NCBI RefSeq assembly: GCF_000092505.1
Contig: NC_014136.1
Coordinates: 1,194,501-1,258,500, forward strand
Direction: 5' to 3'
Length of the DNA: 64,000 nt
Source of the DNA: Leuconostoc kimchii IMSNU 11154
GTDB taxonomy: Bacteria; Bacillota; Bacilli; Lactobacillales; Lactobacillaceae
In this document: positions 23,014 to 32,001 of the stretch, piece after piece
Numbering within the stretch: position 1 is the first letter of the stretch
Layout: each line of letters starts with the position of its first letter
Translations under genes and position numbers: made by a program
Notes under the pieces: model-generated
The model's database searches: none
The model's input: only the letters and a program-made list of their open reading frames with translations
What the model was told of the DNA's origin: nothing

Positions 23014-23348
23014 TATTATTATCAGTATTTATTGGTGCCGCGCTTGGTACAATATTGCGCTATTTAATAATTATGTTTTGGCCATTTCACACACATATTT
23101 TTACAGCTGTTTCTGCGATTAACATGATTGGTTCGCTATGTATGGGGATGTTATTTGCAAGTCATCAGCTATCTGATATGCACAATTTTTGGTCTGTAGG
23201 GTTGCTTGGTGGGTTTACCACGTTTAGTACAATGATGGTCCAAAGTGCGCAACAGTCATTTTGCAAGCAATTAATTTATCTCATGGTACAATTGATTGGC
23301 GGCATGCTGTGTTTTATGTTGGGCAGCGCCTTGGTCATTATGAATTAG
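23010..23348 (+). CDS. crcB: Fluoride channel subunit Fluc/CrcB (second of a pair)
   Basis: This 112-residue partner subunit has GAALGTILRY at its N-terminus and the repeated LGGFTTFSTMMVQS motif. Its ATG overlaps the first subunit's stop (ATGA at 23010), so the two are translationally coupled and probably assemble in equal amounts. Four hydrophobic helices span the whole protein. Fluoride export is the family function. Confidence 0.9.
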   Translation: MILLSVFIGAALGTILRYLIIMFWPFHTHIFTAVSAINMIGSLCMGMLFASHQLSDMHNFWSVGLLGGFTTFSTMMVQSAQQSFCKQLIYLMVQLIGGMLCFMLGSALVIMN

Positions 23349-23397
23349 GTCACAACATTGACAGACTATGAGTCGTCTGTTCGTTTAGGAGAATAAA

Positions 23398-24279
23398 ATG
23401 TCTAAAATAGCAATAATTAGTGATTCAGCTTCAGCAATACCAGCAGCAATTCGTAATCGTTATCATATTTTTCAAGTAAACGATCCGATTATTTTTGGAG
23501 ACGAAGTCTATAAAGAATCAGTGGATATTCATGATCTTGGTGAATTAGTTAAGATGATGAAGGATAAAAAAATGGTAGCGTCAACATCTCAACCGGCGCC
23601 AGGAGACTGGGAAGAAATTTTAAATGTTGCTAAGTTATCTGGATATGACCAAGCATTGATTGTACCTATTTCTTCAGGGTTATCGGGTGCCTACCAAACA
23701 GCATGCCTAGTAGCAGAATCATGTCAAGACCTTTCAGATGTTCGTGTATGGGATTCGAAGTTTGCCGTGATGGGATCGGGCATGCAAGCGGTTATGGCAG
23801 CTTTTATGGCTGAAAAAGGCCATACATTAGATGACATCATGGCGGCCTTACATACTTTACAACAGACCTTTGACGTACGTTTTGTTGTTAATGATATATC
23901 ACACTTACAACGTACCGGCCGGTTATCCCGTGGTGCAGCTTTAGTTGGTGGGTTACTTAACATCAAGCCAATCCTATCAATGGATATTCAAAATGAAGGT
24001 AAAATTGGTGCAGTCGGTAAAGCACGTAAAATGAGTGGTGCGCTGAAAGAAATTAAGACAGCACTTAATCAGTATTTAACACAGGTTGATTTTCCGGTTC
24101 GTGCTATTGTTGTAGATGGGAATGATCCTAAACTTGGTGATAAGTGGCTCAAGGACTTACAACATGATTATCCGACAGTTAAGTTTGAACGTGGCGTCAT
24201 TGGTGCTTATATTGGTGTGCATACGGGTGATGGTGCAATGGGTGTCTTATGGGCGCGTGATTGGGAAACACTCGTCTAA
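23398..24279 (+). CDS. DegV-family fatty-acid-binding protein
   Basis: This 293-residue cytosolic protein has the DegV/FakB start KIAIISDSASAIP and the fatty-acid pocket segments VASTSQPAPGDWEE and PISSGLSGAYQTA. FakB-type members present fatty acids to the kinase FakA for phospholipid synthesis. A GGAGAA site precedes the ATG. It stands alone, 50 bases after the fluoride channel pair, with which no functional link is known. Which fatty acid it binds cannot be read. Confidence 0.9.
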   Translation: MSKIAIISDSASAIPAAIRNRYHIFQVNDPIIFGDEVYKESVDIHDLGELVKMMKDKKMVASTSQPAPGDWEEILNVAKLSGYDQALIVPISSGLSGAYQTACLVAESCQDLSDVRVWDSKFAVMGSGMQAVMAAFMAEKGHTLDDIMAALHTLQQTFDVRFVVNDISHLQRTGRLSRGAALVGGLLNIKPILSMDIQNEGKIGAVGKARKMSGALKEIKTALNQYLTQVDFPVRAIVVDGNDPKLGDKWLKDLQHDYPTVKFERGVIGAYIGVHTGDGAMGVLWARDWETLV

Positions 24280-24401
24280 AATTAGGTGATTCGAAGTGAA
24301 CCATTGACGTGCTAACTCACGAATGGCATTGTCAAATGATGCTATCCTATAGCTGATCATGTTATAATATTAACATTAAATTGATTTACGGGGACAACTA
24401 A

Positions 24402-25040
24402 ATGCAACGATCTAAACGTTACCAAATTACGTATGAAGTCTTAAACGCGGTGACCCATGGACTCGGATTTTTGTTAGCCGTGTTAGCTGGCATTGCGCTA
24501 ATGCTTCATGTTTTAAGACGACCAGTGACAGCATTGGAAATGACTGCCATTATAATATATATCAGCACAATCGGCTTCTTTCTGCTCGCTTCAACGCTGT
24601 TTCATTCCTTGGTCTTTACGCGAGCAGCTAAACTGTTTCAATTCTTTGATCATGCAGGTATCTATTTTGTGATTTTGGGTAGTTACACACCATATACTTG
24701 GCTGCTTATCAAAGGGTGGCAAGGTTGGACAATTTGGGGTGCGATATTGGCCATGACAATTGCTGGCTTTACCTATGATTTGTTCTTTGTTGGGCGTTGG
24801 CCATGGGTGTCTGTTACGATATATATGGTGATGGGATGGTTAATTGTCTTAGCAATGCCAGTTTTATGGGGTGTTTTGTCACCGGTTGCTTTTTGGCTTT
24901 TAGTTGCTGGAGGTATTACCTATTCCGCAGGGACAATTTTTTATCTCATACCAAAAATCCCAATGGGCCATGTCTATTGGCACATATTTGTGTTAATTGG
25001 TGCGGGTTTAATGTTTGTTAGTATATATATGAGTTTGTAA
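24402..25040 (+). CDS. Hemolysin III family (PAQR/YqfA-like) membrane protein
   Basis: This 212-residue protein has seven hydrophobic helices and the conserved NAVTHGLGFLLA, STLFHSL and FDHAGIYFVILGSYTPYTW segments, which carry the family's metal-site histidines. HVYWHIFVLIGA near the end gives the last two. Bacterial members are conserved but their physiological role is unsettled. GGGGACAACTAA before the ATG is a moderate ribosome site, with TATAAT about 35 bases upstream. A terminator follows directly. Confidence 0.9.
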   Translation: MQRSKRYQITYEVLNAVTHGLGFLLAVLAGIALMLHVLRRPVTALEMTAIIIYISTIGFFLLASTLFHSLVFTRAAKLFQFFDHAGIYFVILGSYTPYTWLLIKGWQGWTIWGAILAMTIAGFTYDLFFVGRWPWVSVTIYMVMGWLIVLAMPVLWGVLSPVAFWLLVAGGITYSAGTIFYLIPKIPMGHVYWHIFVLIGAGLMFVSIYMSL

Positions 25041-25042
25041 AC

Positions 25043-25072
25043 AAAAGACCGAAGCCAACGCTTCGGTCTTTT
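25043..25072 (+). terminator. Terminator of the hemolysin III gene
   Basis: Twelve-base perfect arms (25043-25054 and 25061-25072) with a six-base loop end in TTTT, three bases after the stop codon. Confidence 0.9.
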
Positions 25073-25094
25073 AGCACGATAAAAAGCACAAAAA

Positions 25095-25116
25095 AAACCA
25101 ATATTTCTATTGGTTT
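25095..25116 (-). terminator. Terminator of the tRNA-Lys gene
   Basis: Arms 25095-25103 and 25108-25116 (AAACCAATA with TATTGGTTT) form a hairpin followed on the minus strand by a run of T. It lies eight bases beyond the tRNA 3' end. Confidence 0.8.
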
Positions 25117-25123
25117 GATCTAG

Positions 25124-25196
25124 TGGACAGCCAGGGGCTCGAACCCTGGACCCACGGATTAAGAGTCCGTTGCTCTACCAACTGAGCTAGCTGTCC
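25124..25196 (-). tRNA. tRNA-Lys (anticodon CTT)
   Basis: The 73-base cloverleaf on the minus strand has acceptor stem GGACAGC/GCTGTCC with discriminator A. The D-arm is TAGCTCAGTTGGTAGAGC, the anticodon loop CTCTTAA reads CTT, and the T-arm contains GGTTCGAGCC. CCA is not encoded. It is a single gene with its own terminator. Confidence 0.95.
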
Positions 25197-25394
25197 ATAC
25201 GATGTTTATCTTGTAAACAACATATAATATAATACCATGCCTAATAAAAAAAAACAATAGTTTTTAAAACAAACATGTGTTTTGTAGCGTAATAACTTTA
25301 TATAGTATAGAATAAAGAGAGTTAAATTGGAAGGAAACGTGATAGTTATCTGGGTGTCATAGGCACAATAACTGTTCACAAAACAATATAGCAT

Positions 25395-26240
25395 ATGTTA
25401 GATATATTAAAATCGATCATTATCGGTATCGTAGAAGGTATCACGGAGTTTCTGCCAGTATCATCAACAGGGCATATTATCTTGGCAGAAGCCTTGATGG
25501 GTATACCAGGTGGGGATGTTTGGACAAATAGTTTTAAACCAGTCTTTGATTATGCCATTCAACTTGGTGCCATTTTTGCTGTGATTCAGCTTTATTTTAA
25601 TCGTTTAAATCCGTTCTCATCACAAAAAACATCACGAGAACGCTTTCAGACTTGGCGATTGTGGATCAAAGTTGTTGTCGGTGTTATTCCAGCAGTTATA
25701 TTTGGTCTTTTGTTTAATGACTTTATGGATGCGCATCTTCTCAATTTCTGGGTCGTTTCTGCGATGTTAATTGTTTATGGTATTGCATTTATTTTGATTG
25801 AAAACCGACAAAAAAACATTGCACCTAAAATTACAGATGTTAATAAAATAACGTTCAAGTTGGCATTATTTATCGGCTTGTTCCAAGTATTGTCATTAGT
25901 GCCTGGTACATCACGATCGGGCGCTACAATCTTAGGCGCTGTTATTCTAGGTGCATCACGTTTTGTTGCCGCAGAATTCTCGTTCTTCTTATCTATTCCA
26001 ATTATGTTCGGCGTCACATTCTTGAAAGTTGGTTCATTTTTGATAGGTGGTGGTCGGTTCACAGGTATGCAAAGTCTTGTATTCCTAGTTGGCTTTATCG
26101 TATCATGGCTTGTCGCCTTTTTCGCAATCAAGGTAATGATGCGTTATATTCAGAACAACGACTTTAAGATATTTGGTTGGTATCGTATTGTGGTTGGTAT
26201 CGTATTCTTGTTACTTGGTGTCATTGGCGTTGTTAAATAG
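25395..26240 (+). CDS. uppP: Undecaprenyl-diphosphatase UppP (BacA)
   Basis: This 281-residue integral membrane phosphatase recycles undecaprenyl pyrophosphate for peptidoglycan synthesis and gives intrinsic bacitracin tolerance. The two signature motifs are present: EGITEFLPVSSTGH (residues 14-27) and VPGTSRSGAT with its catalytic arginine. About eight helices are visible. The gene is monocistronic with a terminator at 26253. The ribosome site before the ATG is weak. Confidence 0.95.
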   Translation: MLDILKSIIIGIVEGITEFLPVSSTGHIILAEALMGIPGGDVWTNSFKPVFDYAIQLGAIFAVIQLYFNRLNPFSSQKTSRERFQTWRLWIKVVVGVIPAVIFGLLFNDFMDAHLLNFWVVSAMLIVYGIAFILIENRQKNIAPKITDVNKITFKLALFIGLFQVLSLVPGTSRSGATILGAVILGASRFVAAEFSFFLSIPIMFGVTFLKVGSFLIGGGRFTGMQSLVFLVGFIVSWLVAFFAIKVMMRYIQNNDFKIFGWYRIVVGIVFLLLGVIGVVK

Positions 26241-26252
26241 AAATCAACAGGT

Positions 26253-26281
26253 AAGCACACAAATCGGACATTTGTGTGCTT
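26253..26281 (+). terminator. Terminator of uppP
   Basis: Twelve-base perfect arms (26253-26264 and 26270-26281) with loop CGGAC are followed by a T-run. Confidence 0.9.
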
Positions 26282-26329
26282 TTTTGTTAATCAACAGCAA
26301 TGTAAATTTGAAATATTGTTAATCAGGCA

Positions 26330-26358
26330 TTGACATTAGAAAATGAGCGTTATATAAT
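26330..26358 (+). promoter_or_regulatory. Promoter of the T-box operon
   Basis: A perfect TTGACA (26330-26335) and TATAAT (26353-26358) are separated by exactly 17 bases. The predicted start near 26365 begins the T-box leader. Confidence 0.9.
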
Positions 26359-26364
26359 ATTTTC

Positions 26365-26656
26365 AACATATAACATTGAAAAGATAAGTACTTATCGACA
26401 TGATTGCATAGAGAGCTAACGTTTGGTGAAAGTTAGTATGATGTTGATTGGGAAAATGGTCTTGGAGTTAAAAATGATGTGAGCTTTATGGATTAAGTAA
26501 ACGTCATTCGGGTACACCCGTTATCGTGTCAGAGTATCGAAAGCAATATTTTTCCGTACTTAGTAAGTGTGTATAAGTAATTATACGCAAAAAACGGGTG
26601 GTAACACGACCATGTCGTCCCGCAACTTGAATGCATTCAAGTTGCGGGATTTTTTT
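26365..26656 (+). promoter_or_regulatory. T-box riboswitch, methionine specificity
   Basis: The leader has the stem I hallmarks AGTA (26387) and GAGAG with the GGTGAAAG loop. The specifier side carries ATGATG (26474-26479), which reads as a Met codon in either register. The antiterminator T-box GGGTGGTAACACG spans 26596-26608. A terminator follows, with arms 26619-26633 and 26634-26648 and a run of seven T. Binding of uncharged tRNA-Met should allow readthrough into the two URO-D-like genes and the ABC importer. Confidence 0.9.
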
Positions 26657-26683
26657 GTTCAAAAATGTAAGGAGAGAAATTAA

Positions 26684-26755
26684 ATGTCCTGTTTGATAAT
26701 TAAAACAAGGTTGATTTACTTAAAAGGTTTAGGAATTGCTAGTAGCCGAATGTGA
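26684..26755 (+). CDS. Possible 23-residue small ORF in the T-box operon leader
   Basis: An ATG nine bases after a perfect AAGGAG opens a 23-codon frame (MSCLIIKTRLIYLKGLGIAS…) ending at TGA. It lies between the T-box terminator and the first structural gene. The ribosome site is better than that of the following gene. It may be translated, may be a decayed gene start, or may be chance. No codon enrichment for a single amino acid is seen. Confidence 0.3.
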   Translation: MSCLIIKTRLIYLKGLGIASSRM

Positions 26756-26811
26756 TGGTTAAAATTTTTTTGTTATTTTTCTAATTTATTTATCTTTATA
26801 AGGGAGAATAC

Positions 26812-27831
26812 ATGAGTGATACAAAAAATACATTAGTCAACCAGAGTCATCAGCAGGTCCCGGTTGGGTTTTGGTACCATTTCTCAGCAACTTCTGGGGT
26901 TGATCTTGATGCCTTTAAGGATCCGGATATTATTGATCGCACAGTAAGTGGCACGCAAAAACTAGTTGATCGTTTATCACCAGACTTTGTTAAATTAATG
27001 AGTGATGGTCTATTTCATTACCAATTCAATTATCAAGAAAACAGTGAACATCGTACAGTTTATGATGGCTTAGTGCCAATAGCAGATGATCACCCATGGC
27101 TGAAAGAAACAGCAACATTGATTGGTAAACAACGCACAGTAATTGGTAAACGCACGGGTTTTTACAATATTTTTTCACCGACAACGCTATTGAAATGGGC
27201 ATTGGTCAAACAGGATAATGGTCAGCACGATAAAGTAAATGCTGATAAAATATTAGCCACAGAAATCTTAAAAAAACCTGAGGCGATCAAACAAGCTTTG
27301 CAAGTTATAGCGCAAGATGTCATTAAGCAAGTGCAAACAGCTATACGGGCTGGTGCAGATGGTATTTACTATAGTACCCAAGTCATTCAAGATCCGCGAC
27401 TTGATCAAGATGATTTTGAAAAATTTGTGGCTGATACTGATCATCAGGTGTTGCAAGCAGCTAATAAGTTATCGGATGTCAATATTTTACATATTTGTGG
27501 CAACGGTGGCGCTAGAAATAACGTACATTGGTTCAAAACTTATGAAGTAGCAATTATCAATTGGGCAACAGATATTGAATCAGTGTCACTACGTGAAGGT
27601 AAGCATATTTTTCCGAACAAAACAGTGTTAGGGGGTTTTGGTAACACAAAGCACGATTTATTGTATCAGGGCGAAAAATCAGACATACAGCAATATGTTC
27701 ATACACTGATTCAAGAAACAGGTCGTGATCATTTAATCATTGGCGCAAATTGTACCGTACCACGTGATATCGATTTGAATCGTCTACGTTGGGTATCAGA
27801 AGCAGTGCAGCAGAAGAAAGTAAAGGCATAA
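26812..27831 (+). CDS. URO-D/MtaA-like protein, probable zinc-dependent methyltransferase (paralogue 1)
   Basis: This 339-residue barrel protein belongs to the uroporphyrinogen decarboxylase superfamily. It carries H227-x-C229-G (ILHICG) and C314 (GANCTVP), the His-x-Cys…Cys zinc-ligand pattern of the methyltransferase branch (MtaA/CmuA-like). True decarboxylases lack this pattern. No haem pathway genes are nearby. The methionine T-box upstream suggests a role in methyl transfer to homocysteine or another thiol. It lies directly before a paralogue, with six bases between them. GGGAGAA precedes the ATG. Substrate is unknown. Confidence 0.75.
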   Translation: MSDTKNTLVNQSHQQVPVGFWYHFSATSGVDLDAFKDPDIIDRTVSGTQKLVDRLSPDFVKLMSDGLFHYQFNYQENSEHRTVYDGLVPIADDHPWLKETATLIGKQRTVIGKRTGFYNIFSPTTLLKWALVKQDNGQHDKVNADKILATEILKKPEAIKQALQVIAQDVIKQVQTAIRAGADGIYYSTQVIQDPRLDQDDFEKFVADTDHQVLQAANKLSDVNILHICGNGGARNNVHWFKTYEVAIINWATDIESVSLREGKHIFPNKTVLGGFGNTKHDLLYQGEKSDIQQYVHTLIQETGRDHLIIGANCTVPRDIDLNRLRWVSEAVQQKKVKA

Positions 27832-27837
27832 TCACAC

Positions 27838-28842
27838 ATGAGTAATCAACAAGATGTATTAACAGAGACAAAAAAAGTCATACCAGTCAGTTTTTGGCGC
27901 CATTTTGCTGACGATGAAACCATTGATGCACTCAAGCATCCAGAGGAAAATCAGATTAATATTGAGGGGCACAAAGCTTATACTGAAGCAATACAACCAG
28001 ATTTTGTCAAATTAATGAGTGACGGCTACTTTAATTTACCTTTAAATGGTGTAAACAACCCAAAGAATATTGATGATTTGAAAAAGATTCAGGTGATTGC
28101 CGATGACGATGATTGGCTATTACGACAAGTCGATTTGGTTAAGGCACAACGCAAGGTCATTGGTAATCGCAAGGCATTTTATAACATTTTTTCTCCGGTG
28201 ACACTTTTGAAGTGGGCGTTGTTTGATAGTAGTCAAGAATTACCAAAACAAGGAGATGAACGCTTAACACAATTTTTTATTGATTACCCTGATGATATCA
28301 CACATATATTAGAGGTTATTGCACAAGGTGTTATCAAGCAAATCAAGGCGGTTGTCAATGCGGGTGGTGCAGATGGTGTCTACTATAGTACACAAGAGCT
28401 TCAAAGTGATCATTATAACCGCGATCTTTTTGATCACATACAAAAAAAGATCGACTTATCAATTATTGCAGTCATTAATGCAGTGAGTGACGTTAATATT
28501 TTACATATCTGTGGCTATAGCGAGACAAAGAATCATTTGTCATGGTTTACTGATTATGATTTACCCATTGTCAATTGGGCAGTTAAAATTGAAGATGTTT
28601 CTCTGCGCGAAGGACAAGCTATTTTTAAAGACAAAATTGTTTTGGGTGGTTTCGGTAATAACACACAAGCTATTTTGTATCGAGGCAGTCGAGAAGAAAT
28701 TGAAGCAGAAGTGACGAATGTCCTAACGGATGTTGACACAAGTCGTGTCATTATTGGTGCGGATTGCACCGTACCGCGTGATATTTCAATCGATCATTTG
28801 AAGTGGGCAATTGCTGCTGTGCATCAGGTTGCCATTGGGTAA
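27838..28842 (+). CDS. URO-D/MtaA-like protein, probable zinc-dependent methyltransferase (paralogue 2)
   Basis: This 334-residue paralogue of the preceding gene shares PVSFWRHF, DFVKLMSDGYF, FYNIFSPVTLLKWAL and VNWAVKIEDVSLREG. The predicted zinc ligands are retained (H223, C225, C310), so both copies look active. Similarity is clear along the full length but the sequences are well diverged, arguing for an old duplication and perhaps different methyl donors. It precedes the ABC importer genes by 13 bases in the same T-box-controlled transcript. Confidence 0.75.
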   Translation: MSNQQDVLTETKKVIPVSFWRHFADDETIDALKHPEENQINIEGHKAYTEAIQPDFVKLMSDGYFNLPLNGVNNPKNIDDLKKIQVIADDDDWLLRQVDLVKAQRKVIGNRKAFYNIFSPVTLLKWALFDSSQELPKQGDERLTQFFIDYPDDITHILEVIAQGVIKQIKAVVNAGGADGVYYSTQELQSDHYNRDLFDHIQKKIDLSIIAVINAVSDVNILHICGYSETKNHLSWFTDYDLPIVNWAVKIEDVSLREGQAIFKDKIVLGGFGNNTQAILYRGSREEIEAEVTNVLTDVDTSRVIIGADCTVPRDISIDHLKWAIAAVHQVAIG

Positions 28843-28855
28843 ATAGGAGAAGAGA

Positions 28856-29716
28856 ATGGTTAAGAAAAAAGGATTGATTATTGGTGCCGCTGTGGTGGTT
28901 GTTGTTGTCGGAGCAGGTGCAGTCGTTCGTCATTTGAATGCCGACAGTACAAAGTCTGCACATCAGGTGCGAACAATCAATGTGGCACATACACAAAATT
29001 ATGTGCCCTATGATTACGTAGAAAATGGTGTATCTAAGGGCTATGAAGTTGACGTATTAAAAGCAGTAGACAAACTGTTACCAGATTATAAGTTTAAGTA
29101 CCATCCAACATCAGATGAAGATCTACTAGTAGGATTGGATTCTGGCAAGTATGATGTGGGTGTTAAAGGGGCTTGGTGGACCAAGGAACGGGCACAAAAA
29201 TACATTTTACCAAAGCAAGCAGTTGGCGCTTCTATTATAGGAATCACCTATAGGAAAGATGATAATTATAAAACGTTTGCTGATTTTGCTAAAAAGTCAG
29301 GTAAATTAGTACCAATTTCACCGCAAAATGGTCAATATGCGGTTGTGCAAGAATGGAATAAGGCACATCCAAACGAAAAAATTAATCTTAAGGCGGCCGA
29401 TCAATTTACTGTTGGGGATGCTTATAATTGGGTTCTAGAAGGTCGATATGATGCTTATTTTGATGTCAAAGTAAATTACCAAAATTCTGTTGCGGCTGCT
29501 AATGGTGCTTATCATAAGTCAGCTGACAAATTAGCTTATACACCTTATAAAGGAATTAAGACATATCCAATTATTAGCCGTTCAAATAAGGATAATGCGC
29601 ACTTTGCTAAAGAATATGACCAGGCAATTAAAAAACTTCAAAAGAACGGCACACTGACTAAATTATCACAAAAGTACTTCAAAGAAAATGTTTGGGACTT
29701 TGTGGGTGATAAATAA
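28856..29716 (+). CDS. Amino acid ABC transporter substrate-binding protein (family 3)
   Basis: This 286-residue binding protein has a short cytoplasmic start MVKKK, a valine-rich helix (residues 6-24) and no lipobox cysteine, so it is anchored by the helix. The SBP_bac_3 fold is seen in TINVAHTQNYVPYDYVENGVSKGYEVDVLKA, LLVGLDSGKYDVGVKGAWWT and the closing GTLTKLSQKYF. Methionine T-box control points to methionine, a sulfur amino acid or a methylated compound as ligand; this is inference. GGAGAAGAG precedes the ATG. Confidence 0.88.
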   Translation: MVKKKGLIIGAAVVVVVVGAGAVVRHLNADSTKSAHQVRTINVAHTQNYVPYDYVENGVSKGYEVDVLKAVDKLLPDYKFKYHPTSDEDLLVGLDSGKYDVGVKGAWWTKERAQKYILPKQAVGASIIGITYRKDDNYKTFADFAKKSGKLVPISPQNGQYAVVQEWNKAHPNEKINLKAADQFTVGDAYNWVLEGRYDAYFDVKVNYQNSVAAANGAYHKSADKLAYTPYKGIKTYPIISRSNKDNAHFAKEYDQAIKKLQKNGTLTKLSQKYFKENVWDFVGDK

Positions 29717-29740
29717 TATCAACACAATGAAGGAGTAAAC

Positions 29741-30463
29741 ATGCCGCCATTTAGTTTTAAGTTTTTAATATCTGTTTTTGGTGAAGTATTACCTTATTTG
29801 CCAGTAACTTTACTTGTTATTATTGTGTCAGCTATTTTTAGTACATTACTAGGCACGTTAATAGCTCGTGGTCAATTGAGTCAGTCGGCCATAGGGCGTA
29901 CGATATCGCACAGTTATGTTTTTGTACTTCGATCCACACCACCAATCGTGTTATTGTTTTTGGTATTTTATGGCTTACCAAAACTGCTATTGCTGACCTT
30001 GAATATTAATATTAATGATTGGCAAAAGTCTATTTTCGTCGTCATTGCTCTGTCGTTACTGTTTGCGTCTAATTTAGCAGAGGTGTTCAAGTCTGCTTAT
30101 TTATCTGTTGATGGTGGTCAGCGCGAAGCCGCGTTGATGGTTGGCTTATCAGAATGGCAGTCTTTTTATCGCGTGACACTGCCACAAACAATTGTCGTTG
30201 CTTTGCCAAATTTTGCCAACACGATTGCTGCTTTAATTAAAGATGCTGCGCTAGCCTATGTCATTGGCTTAGTTGATATGATGGGCGCAGGTGACAATTT
30301 AATTTCTAGAAATTTTGGACATCATGCCTTAGAAACATATTTGGCGCTAGCAATTATCTATTGGATCATTTTTATAATTGTTGAACAAGGTACAAAATAT
30401 TTAGAGAAGCATCTCAGTAAGCGCCAAGTCATGACATCAAATCCAGTGGAGGTGACGGTATGA
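29741..30463 (+). CDS. Amino acid ABC transporter permease (HisM/GlnP type)
   Basis: This 240-residue permease has about five helices. The EAA loop is GGQREAALMVGLSEWQSFYRVTLPQ, which contacts the ATPase. The N-terminal part GTLIARGQLS and RSTPPIVLLFLVFYGLP are typical of polar amino acid permeases. It ends by overlapping the next permease (ATGA at 30460), with which it would form a heterodimeric channel. AAGGAG precedes the ATG. Confidence 0.92.
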   Translation: MPPFSFKFLISVFGEVLPYLPVTLLVIIVSAIFSTLLGTLIARGQLSQSAIGRTISHSYVFVLRSTPPIVLLFLVFYGLPKLLLLTLNININDWQKSIFVVIALSLLFASNLAEVFKSAYLSVDGGQREAALMVGLSEWQSFYRVTLPQTIVVALPNFANTIAALIKDAALAYVIGLVDMMGAGDNLISRNFGHHALETYLALAIIYWIIFIIVEQGTKYLEKHLSKRQVMTSNPVEVTV

Positions 30464-31179
30464 ATATACCATTTTTAATCCATACTTTTTGGTTAGCAAT
30501 TCAGGCCGTTCCCATAACGCTTTTGATTACTGGCTCAGCCTTATTAATAGGGTTACCTTTAGGATTTTTGTTAGCTTGGATCAAAATCAAGAAAATTAAA
30601 GTGTTATATCCATTAGCTGTTATTTATACATCGCTCATGCGTGCTACACCAATGGTTTTATTGATTTTATTGTTTTATAGTACATTGCCGAGTTTGTTTA
30701 ATGTGATTTTAAATGATCATTTGCATCTAGGTGTTAAGATATTTGATGTTAACCCAATTATTTACGCCATTGCTGTCTTTTCTTTGATCGCTGTGGCTAA
30801 TCTGTCAGAGGTATTTCGGTCTGCTATTTTAACGGTTGATTCTGGACAACAAGAGGCAGCTGTCATGGTGGGTTTGTCACCTTTACAAACATACTACCGG
30901 ATTATTGTGCCGCAGGCCTTGGTATCAGCAATTCCTAATATTGGTAATTTGACCTTAAATATTTTAAAGGGTACCTCGTTGGCTTTTATGATGACAGTTC
31001 AGGAAGTGACTGCAGTAGCTAAAACGGCTGCGGCATATACCTATGATTATACTGAGGCTTATATTGATATATTTATTGTCTACTTTATTTTAGGGGCAAT
31101 ACTTCAGATTGGTTTCAAATATTTAGAACGTTACTTAAGTCGACACAAGGTTCGCGGTGCGGTTAAGCAGGGAGTGTAA
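30460..31179 (+). CDS. Amino acid ABC transporter permease, second subunit
   Basis: This 239-residue partner of the preceding permease has the same layout (RATPMVLLILLFYSTLP and the EAA loop GQQEAAVMVGLSPLQTYYRIIVPQ). The two are homologous but divergent, as in heterodimeric amino acid importers. It is followed two bases later by the ATPase gene. Confidence 0.92.
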   Translation: MNIPFLIHTFWLAIQAVPITLLITGSALLIGLPLGFLLAWIKIKKIKVLYPLAVIYTSLMRATPMVLLILLFYSTLPSLFNVILNDHLHLGVKIFDVNPIIYAIAVFSLIAVANLSEVFRSAILTVDSGQQEAAVMVGLSPLQTYYRIIVPQALVSAIPNIGNLTLNILKGTSLAFMMTVQEVTAVAKTAAAYTYDYTEAYIDIFIVYFILGAILQIGFKYLERYLSRHKVRGAVKQGV

Positions 31180-31181
31180 TT

Positions 31182-31979
31182 ATGCTAAAAGTTAAAAATT
31201 TCAGAAAAAAATATCAACAGCACGAAGTACTGAAAGGGATTGATATCGAAGTCGAAAAAGGGGATGTTGTTGCACTATTGGGGCCCTCAGGTTCTGGTAA
31301 AACGACTTTCTTACGAGGCCTTGCGTTCTTGACGCCAGGTGACTCAGGGCATATTGAATTCGATAATCAAAAAATTAACATTCAAACAGCCACACCAGAA
31401 GAAATCAAAAAACTACGTCAAAAAATGGGCTTTGTCTTTCAAAATTTTAATTTATTTGCCAACAAAACAGCGATAGAAAATGTTGAAGAAGGTTTGGTGA
31501 TTGGACGGCATATACCTAAAGCACAAGCTAAACAAAAAGCGCAAGAAGCGTTGAAAAAAGTAGGTCTTCTAGATTTTTCAAACCATTATCCCAGCCAATT
31601 ATCTGGCGGACAAGCACAACGTGTTGGGATTGCCAGAGCTGCTGCGCTAGACCCTGAAATTATCCTGTTAGATGAGCCAACAAGTGCTTTAGATCCGGAA
31701 CTCGTGGCAGATGTGCTGCAAGTTATTAAGCAGTTGGCCGATGAAGGAAAGACAATGATTGTGGTCACGCATGAAATGGCTTTTGCTAGGGATGTCGCAG
31801 ATAAAGTGATATTTATGGACAAGGGTTTGGTTGTTGAACAAAATAAACCAGTTGAATTCTTTGACAACCCTAAATCACCAAGGCTAAAGGAATTTTTGAG
31901 CCGTATCAGTGCAGCGACTATAGCGAATAATGGTTTTGAGTATGAAAAAGCAACAGTTGCTCATAGTAATGACTTATAA
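31182..31979 (+). CDS. Amino acid ABC transporter ATP-binding protein
   Basis: This 265-residue ATPase of the polar amino acid family has Walker A GPSGSGKTTF, Q-loop FVFQNFNLF, signature LSGGQAQRV, Walker B IILLDEPTSALDPE and the switch histidine in VVTHEM. It completes the T-box-controlled importer. The ribosome site GGGAG overlaps the end of the previous gene. A bidirectional terminator closes the operon. Confidence 0.95.
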   Translation: MLKVKNFRKKYQQHEVLKGIDIEVEKGDVVALLGPSGSGKTTFLRGLAFLTPGDSGHIEFDNQKINIQTATPEEIKKLRQKMGFVFQNFNLFANKTAIENVEEGLVIGRHIPKAQAKQKAQEALKKVGLLDFSNHYPSQLSGGQAQRVGIARAAALDPEIILLDEPTSALDPELVADVLQVIKQLADEGKTMIVVTHEMAFARDVADKVIFMDKGLVVEQNKPVEFFDNPKSPRLKEFLSRISAATIANNGFEYEKATVAHSNDL

Positions 31980-32001
31980 TATAGAAGCTAAATGTTATAT
32001 A

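Noticed and set aside
24300..24330. ACCATTGACG box before the hemolysin III gene, like the bacteriocin repeats
   Set aside because: There is no second copy 21 bp away on either strand; the nearby GAATGGC forms only a partial inverted repeat.
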